Source: Desulfovibrionaceae bacterium (GTDB taxonomy: Bacteria > Desulfobacterota > Desulfovibrionia > Desulfovibrionales > Desulfovibrionaceae). From it: DNA of 52,971 nt. The notes below the pieces were generated by a model. It had not been told where the DNA came from and searched no databases. It was given only the letters and a program-made list of their open reading frames with translations. Within the stretch, counting starts at the first letter, position 1. Each line of letters starts with the position of its first letter. Shown here one piece after another: positions 16,942-26,223 of this stretch. The stretch spans positions 1 through 52,971 of the forward strand of contig JAFGBU010000034.1 in assembly GCA_016932995.1 (NCBI GenBank), written 5' to 3'. A program made the translations under genes and the position numbers.

Positions 16942-19503
16942 CTAGGGCCTGTCCCGGTCCGGCCCGGGCAGCAGCCTCTTGGAGCAGGCCAGGGCCGCCC
17001 ACAGGCCGCTCAGGACCCCGATGCACGGGATGGCCGCCAGGACGTAGGCCAGGGGCCGGCCCGGCTCCACGTTTTTGACGACCACGAAGATGTAGAACTG
17101 GGCCGCCCAGAGCGCGGCCGCGAGGAGCGAGCCCCCGAACATGGCCGAAACCCGGGGCCCGGGGCCGGGGTTCGGGGCCTCGGGCCGCGGGCCGAAGGCC
17201 GGGCCTTGGTCCAGGAAGACCGTGCAGCCCATGAGGCAGATTCCGGCCAGGGTGGCCAGGTGCAGCCACCAGAGCACCGGCCGCGAGTACTTGAAGACGA
17301 TCTCGAACTCGCCCGGCCCCTCGATGCGCACGGCCTGGAAGGCGTTGTCCGCCCGGATGACTCGGCTCTCGCGGCCGTTTATCTCGGCCCTCCAGTAGGG
17401 GTCCCAGTTGTTGGCCACCACCAGGAAGCAGGGCCCTTGGGTCTGGGCCTCGAACACCAGCCTGTCCGGGGAGTAGCCGGTCAGCCGCGCCCGGCCCGGA
17501 TCGTTTGTCCCGGTCCCGAGCCAGGCCCGGTCGGCCTCGTCTTCGAGCAGGAAGACCTGCTCGCGCATCCCGGTCTCGTCCTGCTCGGCCATGGCCTCCA
17601 GCAGGGCTTGGCGGGTGGGAAAGACCCTTGCTTGTCCGGCCAGCCAGCCGCGGTCCATGGGCCCTTTCAGCTCGTATATCCAGATCGGCAGGCGATAGAG
17701 TCGGTCCAGGTCGGTCTGCCTTAGACATTCCAGGGGCAGGCCCCGGCCCGGGTCAAAGGCCCAAAGCCCGGCGATCTCCTCGATGCCCTGGATGGGCCGG
17801 GAGGCGATCAGGAAGCGCACGTTCAGGGCCTTCAGCATGGGCAGGTTCCAGTCCCGCGCGGACCTCGGGCCCTCGGTCTTCAGGGTCAGGGGGAAAAAGA
17901 AGTGCTTGGCGTCGGTGCGCCGGGTGAAGAACAGGTAGTGCCACCACTCGTCGAACCACTTCTCGGTCCTGGGGTTTGCAAGCTGCGGGGCCACGACCTT
18001 TTTCATGTACTGCTTGTAGTACTTGTTGAACAGCGGCCCCTTCTGGCCCAGGGTGTCCAGGCCGTAGCTCTGGGCGATGACCGGGTGCAGGTCCACGCAT
18101 CCGACCCTGAAGGGGCCGGGCTCTCGGGCCAGCTTCTCCAGCCCGGCGTGGTTTCCGAAGCCCTTGGCGTAGGGCACCCAGGGGTCGCTGGCCATGAAGT
18201 CCTGCTTGACCATCATGATCGCCGCGGCCAGGCAGAAGGCGAACCCGGCCAGGGCCCGGGTCAGTGCCCGCTTGGACAGGGCCCGGCCGTTGCCGCGCCG
18301 CCAGATCCAGAGCATGGCCAGGGCCGTGGCCAGGAAGAACACGTTGCGCACGGCCACCTGCTCGGGCCGCATCGCGGCCATGAGGATGAAGATCGCGATT
18401 ACCCAGGCCGGTTTGAGGGGCCGTCCCAAAGCCAGGCGCTGCTCGAGGGCCATGAACGAGAACAGGCAGGAGCCCACCCCGGACACGGTGCTGAACAGGA
18501 ACAGGTCCATCTTGAGCAGGAACGAGCCCTGGAACAGGGCCTTGAAGTCCGAGGTGAACAGGCAGGATATGACCACCGGCAGGACCCAGAACAGGAGCGC
18601 CAACCTGAGCTTTTTGGAGCCCTTGACCAGGGGCAGGCCCAAAAGGACCAGGGGCAGCATGGGGTCGCTGCGCAGCTTGCCCAGGCAGAGGTCCCCGAAG
18701 TCGAGCAGGGCGGGCCCGAGGCCGGTCCAGGCGAAGTCCCAGTCGCGCTGGGCAAAGGGGATGTACTCGAAGAGCGTGTATATGGTCGGGGTGAATATCA
18801 GCACGTACCCGGTCCAGACCATGAACACGGCCAGGATCATCCTGCCCTGGTTTTTCAGGCCCAGGCAAAGGGCCAGGACCAGGCCCAGGTGGAAGATCGG
18901 GCCGTGGGGCAGGGAGAGCACCGGGTAGGAGATGAAGGCTATGAGCGCCAGGCCTGCCGCGCGCAGGGCCCGGCGGCCGGGCGAAAGCCCGCCCCGGGCC
19001 AGGTCCGCGGTCCAGACCGCGAATATGGGCAGCAGATAGGCGAACACGATGTGGTATATGCCCCCGGCCAGGCTCGCGGAGTACAGTGTCCCGCCCAGAA
19101 AGGCGGTCTTGTCCGAGGTTGGGCCGAAGTCCTTGAGCAGGCGGTACATGCCGAACCCGGTCAGGCTGACCTGGGCCAGGTACCAGACCAGGGACAAAAG
19201 CCACATGGGCATGACCAGGAGCAGCAGCCCGGGCAGGGCGTAGGGCGGGTGCTGGCCGGCGAACGAGGGCAGGCCCCCGCAGGAGTTCGGGTACCAGGCG
19301 AACGGGCCGTGCTCGAGCAGGAACCTGGCCTGGTTCAGGAAGTGGGGCAGCTCCACGTCCATGGTGTCGTGGAACCCGACCACGGCGTAGGGGCCGAGCA
19401 GTATCTCGTCCGCGAACAGCGCGGCCGCCAGGAGCAGGAACAGCCAATAGGCCGACCTGATCCGGGTCTGTGGGCTTGCTGTGGGCTGGGCCGGTGCGGG
19501 CAA
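16942..19503 (-). CDS. large multispanning membrane protein, YfhO/DUF6044-like
   Basis: 853 aa with about twelve hydrophobic segments in the first two thirds and a long extracytoplasmic C-terminal region ending in another pair of helices. GFHDTMDVELPHFLNQA near the first external loop, and the C-terminal SRVIRADNAFQAVRIEGPGEFEIVFKYSRP arranged as in YfhO, suggest a polyprenyl-phosphate-sugar-dependent membrane glycosyltransferase (GT-C type). The start is not ATG: TTG 19503 has AAGGA with a 7-base spacer and places the first helix about 20 residues in. The open frame continues to 20520, but that part is antisense to a convincing radical SAM gene. A TTG start would give modest expression. Confidence 0.7.
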   Translation of the reverse strand: MPAPAQPTASPQTRIRSAYWLFLLLAAALFADEILLGPYAVVGFHDTMDVELPHFLNQARFLLEHGPFAWYPNSCGGLPSFAGQHPPYALPGLLLLVMPMWLLSLVWYLAQVSLTGFGMYRLLKDFGPTSDKTAFLGGTLYSASLAGGIYHIVFAYLLPIFAVWTADLARGGLSPGRRALRAAGLALIAFISYPVLSLPHGPIFHLGLVLALCLGLKNQGRMILAVFMVWTGYVLIFTPTIYTLFEYIPFAQRDWDFAWTGLGPALLDFGDLCLGKLRSDPMLPLVLLGLPLVKGSKKLRLALLFWVLPVVISCLFTSDFKALFQGSFLLKMDLFLFSTVSGVGSCLFSFMALEQRLALGRPLKPAWVIAIFILMAAMRPEQVAVRNVFFLATALAMLWIWRRGNGRALSKRALTRALAGFAFCLAAAIMMVKQDFMASDPWVPYAKGFGNHAGLEKLAREPGPFRVGCVDLHPVIAQSYGLDTLGQKGPLFNKYYKQYMKKVVAPQLANPRTEKWFDEWWHYLFFTRRTDAKHFFFPLTLKTEGPRSARDWNLPMLKALNVRFLIASRPIQGIEEIAGLWAFDPGRGLPLECLRQTDLDRLYRLPIWIYELKGPMDRGWLAGQARVFPTRQALLEAMAEQDETGMREQVFLLEDEADRAWLGTGTNDPGRARLTGYSPDRLVFEAQTQGPCFLVVANNWDPYWRAEINGRESRVIRADNAFQAVRIEGPGEFEIVFKYSRPVLWWLHLATLAGICLMGCTVFLDQGPAFGPRPEAPNPGPGPRVSAMFGGSLLAAALWAAQFYIFVVVKNVEPGRPLAYVLAAIPCIGVLSGLWAALACSKRLLPGPDRDRP

Positions 19504-19568
19504 GGGCGCGTCCTTATCCGGCCGCTTGGCCGGCGCGGCCCGGCCGGAGCGGCCCGGCCGGAGCGAAA

Positions 19569-19598
19569 TTCTTACCTTCGGCTTGGCTGGGTTGTCAA
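19569..19598 (-). promoter_or_regulatory. candidate promoter of the YfhO-like gene
   Basis: Minus-strand TTGACA (19593-19598), an 18-base spacer and TAAGAA (19569-19574). It lies 66 bases upstream of the TTG start in the divergent gap 19504-19680. The -35 is perfect and the -10 weak. Confidence 0.4.
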
Positions 19599-19680
19599 CG
19601 AAGCCGCGCCGCGCGCGGCGTTTACAAGTCCGGGTAAATGTCGTACCTGCTTCTGGCCTCGCCCCGGAGGGCCCTACGAG

Positions 19681-20571
19681 ATGATCCGCAAGATATGGAA
19701 CCTGGGCATAGACGTGGTCCACGGCTGCCAGCTGCGCTGCGTGGGCTGCCCCAACTCGCTGCTCAAGCCCAAGATATACTTCATGAGCCCGGCGGACTTC
19801 GACGCCTGCCTGAGGAACGTGGACGTGCGCATAGTCCGGCTGCTGCGGCTGTTCAACTTCGGCGAGCCCCTGCTGCACCCGGACCTGCCCGGGATTTTGG
19901 AGCTGATCCCCAGGCAGTCCTTTGAGACCCGGCAGGTGCACCTGTCCACCAACGCCCAGCACCGGGACTTCAAGAAGCTGGAGGCCGTGTTCAGGACCGG
20001 GCTTTTGTACCGGTTGAGCGTGAGCTGCGACGGCGAGGGCCGGCCCGAGGAGTACGAGGCCCTGCGGCCCCCGGCCAAGTGGGAGGTGCTCGTGGAGTTC
20101 CTGCGCCGGGCCGCGGAGTTCCGCGACGCCTACAGCCCACACACCAGGCTTGAGACCTGCACCATCTGCGAGACCGGGGAGGGCCGCGGCCGCTGGCTGG
20201 AGCTGCTCGAACCTTTGGGCTGGGAGCCCCGGTTCAGGACCCGCCAGAAGTTCGTCGGGGCCAGGGACTTCGACCCGGCCGGGGTGGCCCGGGTGCCCGA
20301 GGAGCCCTGCGAGTACGTGCAGATAAGGACCCTGTACGTGGACACCGACGGCTCGGTGGTCCCCTGCTGCCGGCACCCCAGGGCCGCGGTCTTCGGCAAT
20401 CTGCTTGCCGAGCCCTACAGCCGGATATACAGGGGCGAGAAGAGGCGGGCCTTTGTGCGCAGGCTCAAGACCGAGCGCAGGTCCATGCCCATCTGCGGCC
20501 AGTGCGACGAGCCCGCGCATGTGGGTAAACTGGGGCGCTGGCTGCGCAAAATCGTCGGCCCCAGAGACTAG
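19681..20571 (+). CDS. radical SAM/SPASM-type protein
   Basis: A 297-aa protein. The N-terminal HGCQLRCVGCPN (C16, C20, C23) binds the SAM cluster; FNFGEPLLHPDL is the usual radical SAM GGEP-like strand. The C-terminal part, DTDGSVVPCCRHP ... ICGQCDEP, gives cysteines for an auxiliary SPASM/twitch cluster. ATG 19681 follows GGAGG at ten bases. Members act on peptides, sugars or cofactors; placement beside glycan genes favours sugar or lipid modification but no substrate is evident. Convergent with the UDP-xylose synthase gene, with six bases between them. Confidence 0.83.
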   Translation: MIRKIWNLGIDVVHGCQLRCVGCPNSLLKPKIYFMSPADFDACLRNVDVRIVRLLRLFNFGEPLLHPDLPGILELIPRQSFETRQVHLSTNAQHRDFKKLEAVFRTGLLYRLSVSCDGEGRPEEYEALRPPAKWEVLVEFLRRAAEFRDAYSPHTRLETCTICETGEGRGRWLELLEPLGWEPRFRTRQKFVGARDFDPAGVARVPEEPCEYVQIRTLYVDTDGSVVPCCRHPRAAVFGNLLAEPYSRIYRGEKRRAFVRRLKTERRSMPICGQCDEPAHVGKLGRWLRKIVGPRD

Positions 20572-20577
20572 TCCGCT

Positions 20578-21519
20578 TTACGACCCCAGCATCTTGCGGA
20601 AGTACTCGACCGTCTCGGCCAGGCCCTGCTCCAGGGGGATCTTGGGCTCCCAGTCCAGGGTCTTCCTGGCCAGGGAGATGTCCGGCCGGCGCTGCATGGG
20701 GTCGTTCTCGGGCAGGGGCAGGTAGATGATTTTGGACTTGGCCCCGGTGAGCTCAACGACCCTCTGGGCCAGGTCCAGGATGGTGAACTCGGTCGGGTTG
20801 CCCAGGTTCATGGGCCCGGTGAAGCCCTTTTCCGTGCCCATGAACCTGATCAGGGCCTCGATCAGGTCGTCCACGTAGCAGAAGCTCCTGGTCTGGGAGC
20901 CGTCGCCGTACACGGTGATCGGCTCGCCGCGCAGGGCCTGGACGATGAAGTTGGAGACCACCCGGCCGTCGTTGGCCGCCATGCGCGGGCCGAAGGTGTT
21001 GAATATGCGCGCGACCTTGATGTCCAGGCCGTGCTGGCGGTGGTAGTCGAAGAACAGGGTCTCGGCGCAGCGCTTGCCCTCGTCGTAGCAGGCCCGCAGC
21101 CCGTGGGGGTTGACGTTGCCCCAGTAGTCCTCGGTCTGGGGGTGGACCGTGGGGTCGCCGTAGACCTCGGAGGTCGAGGCCTGGAGTATCCTGGCCTTGA
21201 CCCGCTTGGCCAGGCCGAGCATGTTTATGGCCCCGTGGACCGAGGTCTTGGTGGTCTGGACCGGGTCGAACTGGTAGTGGATGGGCGAGGCCGGGCAGGC
21301 CAGGTTGTATATCTCGTCCACCTCGACGTAGAGCGGAAAGGTGATGTCGTGGCGCAGGACCTCGAAGTAGGGGTCGGCGAGCAGGTGGACGATGTTCTCC
21401 TTGCGGCCGGTGTAGAAGTTGTCCGCGCACAGGACCTCGTGGCCTTGGGCCAGAAGCCGCTCGCAGAGGTGCGAGCCGAGGAAGCCCGAGCCGCCGGTCA
21501 CCAGGATGCGTTTTCTCAT
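20578..21519 (-). CDS. uxs: UDP-glucuronate decarboxylase (UDP-xylose synthase)
   Basis: A 313-aa extended SDR that binds NAD+ and converts UDP-glucuronate to UDP-xylose. [10 protein letters not shown] (9-18) is the Rossmann loop; TSEVYGDP, Y145-DEG-K149 (catalytic pair) and [10 protein letters not shown] are almost identical to known UXS proteins, and the C-terminal [17 protein letters not shown] is typical. It is on the minus strand, convergent with the SPASM gene. UDP-xylose would be a donor for the nearby glycosyltransferases. Confidence 0.92.
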   Translation of the reverse strand: MRKRILVTGGSGFLGSHLCERLLAQGHEVLCADNFYTGRKENIVHLLADPYFEVLRHDITFPLYVEVDEIYNLACPASPIHYQFDPVQTTKTSVHGAINMLGLAKRVKARILQASTSEVYGDPTVHPQTEDYWGNVNPHGLRACYDEGKRCAETLFFDYHRQHGLDIKVARIFNTFGPRMAANDGRVVSNFIVQALRGEPITVYGDGSQTRSFCYVDDLIEALIRFMGTEKGFTGPMNLGNPTEFTILDLAQRVVELTGAKSKIIYLPLPENDPMQRRPDISLARKTLDWEPKIPLEQGLAETVEYFRKMLGS

Positions 21520-21572
21520 TGGCCGGTCCAGTTGGTTTGCGGGCCAGGGGCCCGCGTTTTGGCGTCTTTCGG

Positions 21573-21601
21573 CACATATTCCGATTCCGCTTTTTTCTCA
21601 A
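21573..21601 (-). promoter_or_regulatory. candidate promoter of the UDP-xylose synthase gene
   Basis: Minus-strand TTGAGA (21596-21601), a 17-base spacer and TATGTG (21573-21578). Between it and the start codon lies a perfect 7-bp hairpin (21539-21555, arms GCGGGCC/GGCCCGC) that would fall in the leader RNA. Confidence 0.4.
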
Positions 21602-21616
21602 GGACGCGATCGGCCT

Positions 21617-21645
21617 TTGACCCGGGCCCGGACCTGGCGTAGGCT
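21617..21645 (+). promoter_or_regulatory. candidate promoter of the ComB-like gene
   Basis: TTGACC (21617-21622), 17 bases, TAGGCT (21640-21645), 25 bases before the start codon. Weak -10. Confidence 0.35.
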
Positions 21646-21670
21646 GCGCGGTTGAAAACGGAGGCCGGAC

Positions 21671-22393
21671 ATGCGCGTGGATTTGCTGGAGAGGCTTGAG
21701 GGGGCCCGGAGGGCCTCGGGCCTGGTCGTGGCCATAGATGTGTTCAGGGCCTTTTCAACGGCCTGCTACGTTGCGGCCGCGGGCGCGGCCCGGATCCTGG
21801 CCGTGGACTCCCCGGACAGGGCCCGGGAGATCAAGACGGCCCACCCGGACTGGCTGCTCGCAGGCGAGGTCGAGGGACAGAGGCCCGCGGACTTCGAGCT
21901 CGGGAACTCGCCCTCCGAGGTCCTGGCCGCGGACCTCGCGGGCCGGACCGTGATCCTGCGCACGGACTCGGGCACCCCGGGCCTTGCGGCCTGCGGCCGG
22001 GCGGACGAGCTCATAACCGGGTCCTTTGTCAACGCGGCCGCGGTCGCGGCCTATCTGCGTTCGAGCAATCCGGACCTGGCGACCCTGGTCGCCCTGGGCG
22101 CGGGCGAGCGGACCCGGGCCCAGGAGGACGTGATGTGCGGCATGTTCATCAAGAACGAGCTCGAGGGCTATCCGAACAGCTTCGAGGCCCTGAAGCGCTT
22201 CTTCAGGGGCCTGGACGGCGCGGCCGGGTTTTTTGACCCGGACAACGCCCAGTTCCCGGAGCCGGACTTCGAGCTGTGCCTGGACATGGACCGCTTCGGG
22301 TTCGTGCTCCGGGCCTCGGAAGCGGCCGGAAACGGGCTGTGGCTCGACCGGGTCGAGGTTTCCGGGTCCGCTCCGGGGCCTGTCACGTCTTGA
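21671..22393 (+). CDS. 2-phosphosulfolactate phosphatase family (ComB-like)
   Basis: 240 aa. AIDVFRAFSTACYVAAAGAARI is the ComB family start, followed by LAGEVEGQRPADFELGNSPSEV and LRTDSGTPGLAACGRAD. ComB is a Mg2+-dependent acid phosphatase in coenzyme M synthesis; bacterial members without coenzyme M are common and their substrate is unclear. GGAGG precedes ATG 21671 by about six bases. It is separated from nuoA by 171 AT-rich bases and is probably a single-gene unit. Confidence 0.8.
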   Translation: MRVDLLERLEGARRASGLVVAIDVFRAFSTACYVAAAGAARILAVDSPDRAREIKTAHPDWLLAGEVEGQRPADFELGNSPSEVLAADLAGRTVILRTDSGTPGLAACGRADELITGSFVNAAAVAAYLRSSNPDLATLVALGAGERTRAQEDVMCGMFIKNELEGYPNSFEALKRFFRGLDGAAGFFDPDNAQFPEPDFELCLDMDRFGFVLRASEAAGNGLWLDRVEVSGSAPGPVTS

Positions 22394-22564
22394 AAAAAAA
22401 TTAAATTATCACAATATATTATAATGAAATTCAGAGGCGAAATTTTCGAAAGGGGCTTGACCTTTTTTATTTTTTCAGGCAAGAAAGGTCACCTTGTGTC
22501 TTTTGCTCGATATTAGTAGTCATTTCTATTGTAAGCCACTGCTAACCCTATAGAGGGATGGAAG
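22394..22564 (+). promoter_or_regulatory. AT-rich upstream region of the nuo operon
   Basis: 171 bases much richer in A/T than the surroundings. There is an exact TATAAT at 22420-22425, but no good -35 at the expected distance. An inverted repeat TGACCTTT (22458-22465) / AAAGGTCA (22485-22492) has an 18-base T-rich loop. The main promoter of the 11.6-kb nuo operon should be here, but I cannot place it exactly. GAGGG at 22553-22557 is the nuoA ribosome site. Confidence 0.45.
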
Positions 22565-22945
22565 ATGGTCTTCAGCTGGTTGCATCTTGCAATAGTGTTG
22601 TTTTTGTTGGGGGGGCTCCTTTTTGCCGTTGGTCCGCTGATACTCGCCGTTCTGCTCGCGCCCAAGGCCAAGGGCGGGGACCTGGGCATGCCTTACGAGT
22701 GCGGCATGCGGCCGCACGGGCCGTCCTGGATCAAGTTCGGCATCACCTACTATGTCTACGCATTGATCTTCCTGGCCTTTGACGTCGACGTCCTGTACCT
22801 CTTCCCGGTTGCGACGCATTACCCGGCCACTGTCGGGTGGGTGGCCTTTGTGAAGGTCTTCATCTTTTTATTTTTCCTTGTACTTTCCGTGATTTACTTC
22901 TGGGCAAAAGGGGTTTTTACATGGCCGCACCAGATCCGAACGTAG
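22565..22945 (+). CDS. nuoA: complex I subunit A
   Basis: A 126-aa three-helix membrane subunit. [20 protein letters not shown] is the conserved loop with the Cys used as a conformational marker, and [16 protein letters not shown] is the conserved second-helix acid region. First gene of the nuo operon; its end overlaps nuoB by 25 nt. Confidence 0.95.
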   Translation: MVFSWLHLAIVLFLLGGLLFAVGPLILAVLLAPKAKGGDLGMPYECGMRPHGPSWIKFGITYYVYALIFLAFDVDVLYLFPVATHYPATVGWVAFVKVFIFLFFLVLSVIYFWAKGVFTWPHQIRT

Positions 22946-23475
22946 CGCCTCTGAAGCCGCTCACCCAGGGCGGCGCGGTTATAGAACCGCCCATTGTCAA
23001 GCTTGAGCTGATCCAAAAGGACATCCTGAACCTGTGCCGGGCCATGTCCCTGTGGCCCATGACCTTCGGCCTGGCCTGCTGCGCCATCGAGATGATGTGC
23101 ACGGGCATGGCCCGCTTCGACATGGCCCGTTTCGGGGCCGAGGTCTTCAGGCCCTCGCCCAGGCAGTCCGACGTCATGATCGTGGCCGGCACGGTGACCA
23201 AGAAGATGGCCCCGGCCGTGGTCAGGCTCTACGAGCAGATACCGGCCCCCAAATGGGTCATCGCCATGGGCAACTGCGCCATATCGGGCGGGCCGTTCAA
23301 GATGAAGGGCAACTACAACGTGGTCGAGGGCGTGGACCAGCTCATCCCGGTGGACGTTTACGTGCCCGGCTGCCCGCCCAGGCCCGAGGCCCTGCTGGAG
23401 GGCCTGTTCAAGCTCCAGGAAATCCTCACCGGCAGGCGCTGGTGGCCCGTGCCCAAGGAGGGTGTTGGCGTATGA
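22921..23475 (+). CDS. nuoB: complex I subunit B, cluster N2
   Basis: 184 aa. It holds the terminal [4Fe-4S] cluster N2 beside the quinone site. The tandem cysteines are in [11 protein letters not shown], the third in MGNCAISGG and the fourth in [17 protein letters not shown] 22921 is chosen because the conserved part begins soon after it; the open frame reaches 22837 inside nuoA. It ends in an ATGA overlap with nuoC. Confidence 0.95.
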   Translation: MAAPDPNVAPLKPLTQGGAVIEPPIVKLELIQKDILNLCRAMSLWPMTFGLACCAIEMMCTGMARFDMARFGAEVFRPSPRQSDVMIVAGTVTKKMAPAVVRLYEQIPAPKWVIAMGNCAISGGPFKMKGNYNVVEGVDQLIPVDVYVPGCPPRPEALLEGLFKLQEILTGRRWWPVPKEGVGV

Positions 23476-24032
23476 TGGACAAGCTCTTCGCCGGGGTCAG
23501 GATCCGCTGCCTGGAAAAGGCCGACTACGACAAGACCGGGCAGAAATGGTCCGTGTTCCTGGCCCCCAACACGCTGCTCAAGGCCGTCGCTCGACTCAAC
23601 GACGACGGCTGGTTTTTGGAGGACGTCTGCGCCGTGGACAGCGTTGAGGGCTTTCTGGTCCTCTACCACTTCGACCACTGGCAGAAGTCCGGCCGGCTGA
23701 GCCTGAAGGTCCTCGTGCCCCACGACGACCCCAGGGTGCCGTCCATCTCCGGCATGTACCAGGGGGCCCTGTGGCACGAGCGCGAGACCCACGACTTCCA
23801 CGGCATAGTCTTTGAGGGCCACCCCAACCTGATCCCGCTGCTCCTGCCGGCCGAGGCCGACTTCCATCCCCTGGTCAAGGACGCCAAGTCCAGGCTCCCG
23901 CTCAAGGACCTCATGGTCCTGGGCGAGGTCGTGTCCTGCGAGGAGTCCATCCAGGCGTTGTTCCCCGAAGAGGCCGAGGAGGCCGCCGCCGAACAGGGCG
24001 GCGAAGAGGCCGAGGCCGAGGCCGAGAGCTAG
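23472..24032 (+). CDS. nuoC: complex I subunit C (30 kDa)
   Basis: 186 aa. [26 protein letters not shown] is the signature region of the 30-kDa subunit, which sits in the Q module. The C-terminus is a very acidic tail (Glu/Ala-rich, last ~25 residues) not found in the usual family. The start overlaps the nuoB stop (ATGATG, either Met possible) and GGAGG lies just upstream. NuoC and NuoD are separate here, not fused. Confidence 0.93.
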   Translation: MMDKLFAGVRIRCLEKADYDKTGQKWSVFLAPNTLLKAVARLNDDGWFLEDVCAVDSVEGFLVLYHFDHWQKSGRLSLKVLVPHDDPRVPSISGMYQGALWHERETHDFHGIVFEGHPNLIPLLLPAEADFHPLVKDAKSRLPLKDLMVLGEVVSCEESIQALFPEEAEEAAAEQGGEEAEAEAES

Positions 24033-24056
24033 GACCCTAACCGGAAGAAACGGCTT

Positions 24057-25223
24057 ATGACACGCTATCCGAACATGGAACAGGTCACCGGCGACTTCTA
24101 CACCCAGAACTTCGAGAAGGGCGCCCGGGAAGGCTCGCTGATACTGAACATGGGACCGCAGCACCCGTCCACCCACGGCGTGCTGCGGATCATCCTCGAG
24201 CTGGACGGCGAGTACATCCTGCGCTGCGACCCGGTGCTCGGTTACCTGCACCGGATGCACGAGAAGATGGGCGAGTCCAAGACCTACCGGGGCTTCATCC
24301 CGAACATGGGCCGGGTGGACTACGGCTGCCCGCTGCCCTGGAACTGGGCCTTTGTCGGCGCGGTCGAGAAGCTCGCCGGCATCGAGGTCCCGGAGAGGGC
24401 CGAGTACATCCGGGTCATCACCACGGAGATGAACCGCATCACCTCGCACCTTTTGTGGTGGGGGGCCTACATCCTGGACCTCGGCGCGTTCACGCCGATC
24501 ATGTACGCGTTCGACGAGCGCGAGTGGCTCCTGGACCTGCTCCAGACGCCCACGGGCTCGCGCCTGACCTACAGCTCGTTTCGGGTCGGCGGGGTCGGCC
24601 ACGACATCGACGACAAGTTCATCGAGGGCCTCAAGGCCTTCATCCCCTATTTCCGCTCCCGGCTGCCCATGTACAAGGACCTGGTCACGGACAACATCAT
24701 CCTGCGCAAGCGCGTCGAGGACATCGGGCCCATGCCCCTGGACATGTGCCGCCGCTACGGGGCCACGGGCCCGGTCATCCGCGGCTCGGGCCTGGCCTAC
24801 GACATCCGCCGGGCCGAGCCCTACGGGATATACGACCGCTTCGACTTCGAGATCCCGACCCAGGACACCTGCTGCTGCATGGGCCGCTACAAGGTGCGCC
24901 TGGCCGAGTTCGAGCAGAGCCTGCGCATCCTGGAGCAGGCCGTGGACCAGATACCGGACGGGCCGATCATCATGGACAAGGCGCCCAAGCCGTCCTGGAA
25001 GCCGCCCAAGGGCGAGGTCTACTTCGCGGTCGAGGGGGCCCGGGGCAAGACCAGCGTCTACCTGGTCAGCGACGGCACCAAGTCGCCCTACCGGGTCAAG
25101 CTCCGCGCGCCGGGATTCTCGAACCTGAGCCTGTTCGCCGAGGCGGCCCAGGGCACGCTTCTGGCCGACGCCGTGGCCATCCTGGGCAGCCTGGACCTCA
25201 TCATCCCGGAAATCGACAGGTAA
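24057..25223 (+). CDS. nuoD: complex I subunit D (49 kDa)
   Basis: 388 aa. NMGPQHPSTHGVLRIILELDGE and RCDPVLGYLHRMHEKMGE form the quinone-binding N-terminal region with the conserved His and Tyr-near residues, and RGSGLAYDIRRAEPYGIYDRFDFEIP is typical of the 49-kDa subunit, related to [NiFe]-hydrogenase large subunits but lacking the metal cysteines. It is the usual length. GGAAG precedes ATG 24057. Confidence 0.95.
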   Translation: MTRYPNMEQVTGDFYTQNFEKGAREGSLILNMGPQHPSTHGVLRIILELDGEYILRCDPVLGYLHRMHEKMGESKTYRGFIPNMGRVDYGCPLPWNWAFVGAVEKLAGIEVPERAEYIRVITTEMNRITSHLLWWGAYILDLGAFTPIMYAFDEREWLLDLLQTPTGSRLTYSSFRVGGVGHDIDDKFIEGLKAFIPYFRSRLPMYKDLVTDNIILRKRVEDIGPMPLDMCRRYGATGPVIRGSGLAYDIRRAEPYGIYDRFDFEIPTQDTCCCMGRYKVRLAEFEQSLRILEQAVDQIPDGPIIMDKAPKPSWKPPKGEVYFAVEGARGKTSVYLVSDGTKSPYRVKLRAPGFSNLSLFAEAAQGTLLADAVAILGSLDLIIPEIDR

Positions 25224-25232
25224 GGAACAGCC

Positions 25233-26204
25233 ATGAAGATACCCATCGAGCTTATCCGCATAGTGGTCGCCCTGGTCGCGGTCATGGCCTGGGTGGGCCT
25301 GAACGCCCTGCTCCTGGTCTACTGCGAGCGCAAGTACGCCGGGCACATCCAGCGCCGGCCCGGGCCCTTCGAGGTCGGCCCCCACGGCATCATCCAGCCG
25401 CTCATCGACGGGCTCAAGCTCATGGCCAAGCAGCTGCTCATGCCCGACGGCGCGGACGCGATCCTGTTCTGGCTGGCCCCGATCCTGTCCATGATCCCGG
25501 TGCTCCTGCTCTTTTTGTGCATCCCCTACAGCCCGCTTCTGACCGGCTGGGAGGTCAACCTGGGCCTGCTCCTGATCCTGGCCTTTGCCGGGCTGAACGT
25601 CCTGGCCCTGCTTCTGGCCGGCTGGGGCTCGAACAACAAGTGGGGCCTTCTGGGCGCGGCCAGGGCCGTGTCCCAGTCCGTGGCCTACGAGATACCGCTG
25701 CTTCTGGCCGTTCTGGCCATCGCCTTCCAGACCGGGACCCTGAACCTGACCGAGATCGTCAACGGCCAGGGCTCCTGGCCCTGGCAGTGGAACATCATCG
25801 TCCAGCCCCTGGCCTTTCTGATCTACTTCACGAGCATACTCGGCGAGACCAACCGCGCGCCCTTTGACCTGCCCGAGGCCGAGAGCGAGCTGACCGCGGG
25901 CTTCCACACCGAGTACTCGTCCATGGGCTTCGGCCTGTTCTTCATGGCCGAGTACGCGAACATGGTCGTGGTCTGCAGCGTGGCCACGGTGCTCTTCCTG
26001 GGCGGCTGGAAGGGCCCGTTCTTCGACGGCTGGTGGTGGTTCCTGGCCAAGACCTACGTGCTTCTGTTCGTCATGATCTGGCTCAGGTGGACCTATCCCA
26101 GGGTGCGCTTCGACCAGCTCCTGAACATCAACTGGAAATGGCTGCTGCCCCTGGCGGTGGCAAACCTCTTGGGGACCGCCTTTTTGATGAAGGTGTTCGC
26201 CTGA
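25233..26204 (+). CDS. nuoH: complex I subunit H
   Basis: A 323-aa membrane subunit of eight helices that joins the Q module to the pump arm. ERKYAGHIQRRPGPFEVGPHGIIQPLIDGLKL is the conserved loop, and ETNRAPFDLPEAESELTAGFHTEYS is the acidic quinone-cavity loop. AAGGAA precedes ATG 25233. Confidence 0.95.
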   Translation: MKIPIELIRIVVALVAVMAWVGLNALLLVYCERKYAGHIQRRPGPFEVGPHGIIQPLIDGLKLMAKQLLMPDGADAILFWLAPILSMIPVLLLFLCIPYSPLLTGWEVNLGLLLILAFAGLNVLALLLAGWGSNNKWGLLGAARAVSQSVAYEIPLLLAVLAIAFQTGTLNLTEIVNGQGSWPWQWNIIVQPLAFLIYFTSILGETNRAPFDLPEAESELTAGFHTEYSSMGFGLFFMAEYANMVVVCSVATVLFLGGWKGPFFDGWWWFLAKTYVLLFVMIWLRWTYPRVRFDQLLNINWKWLLPLAVANLLGTAFLMKVFA

Positions 26205-26223
26205 GCGTTTCGGGTGAGGGGAA

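Noticed and set aside
19504-20520. Upstream extension of the YfhO-like frame on the minus strand
   Set aside because: It is antisense to a radical SAM gene with clear cysteine motifs, and its translation is low-complexity Pro/Gly/Arg/Ala typical of shadow frames in GC-rich DNA.
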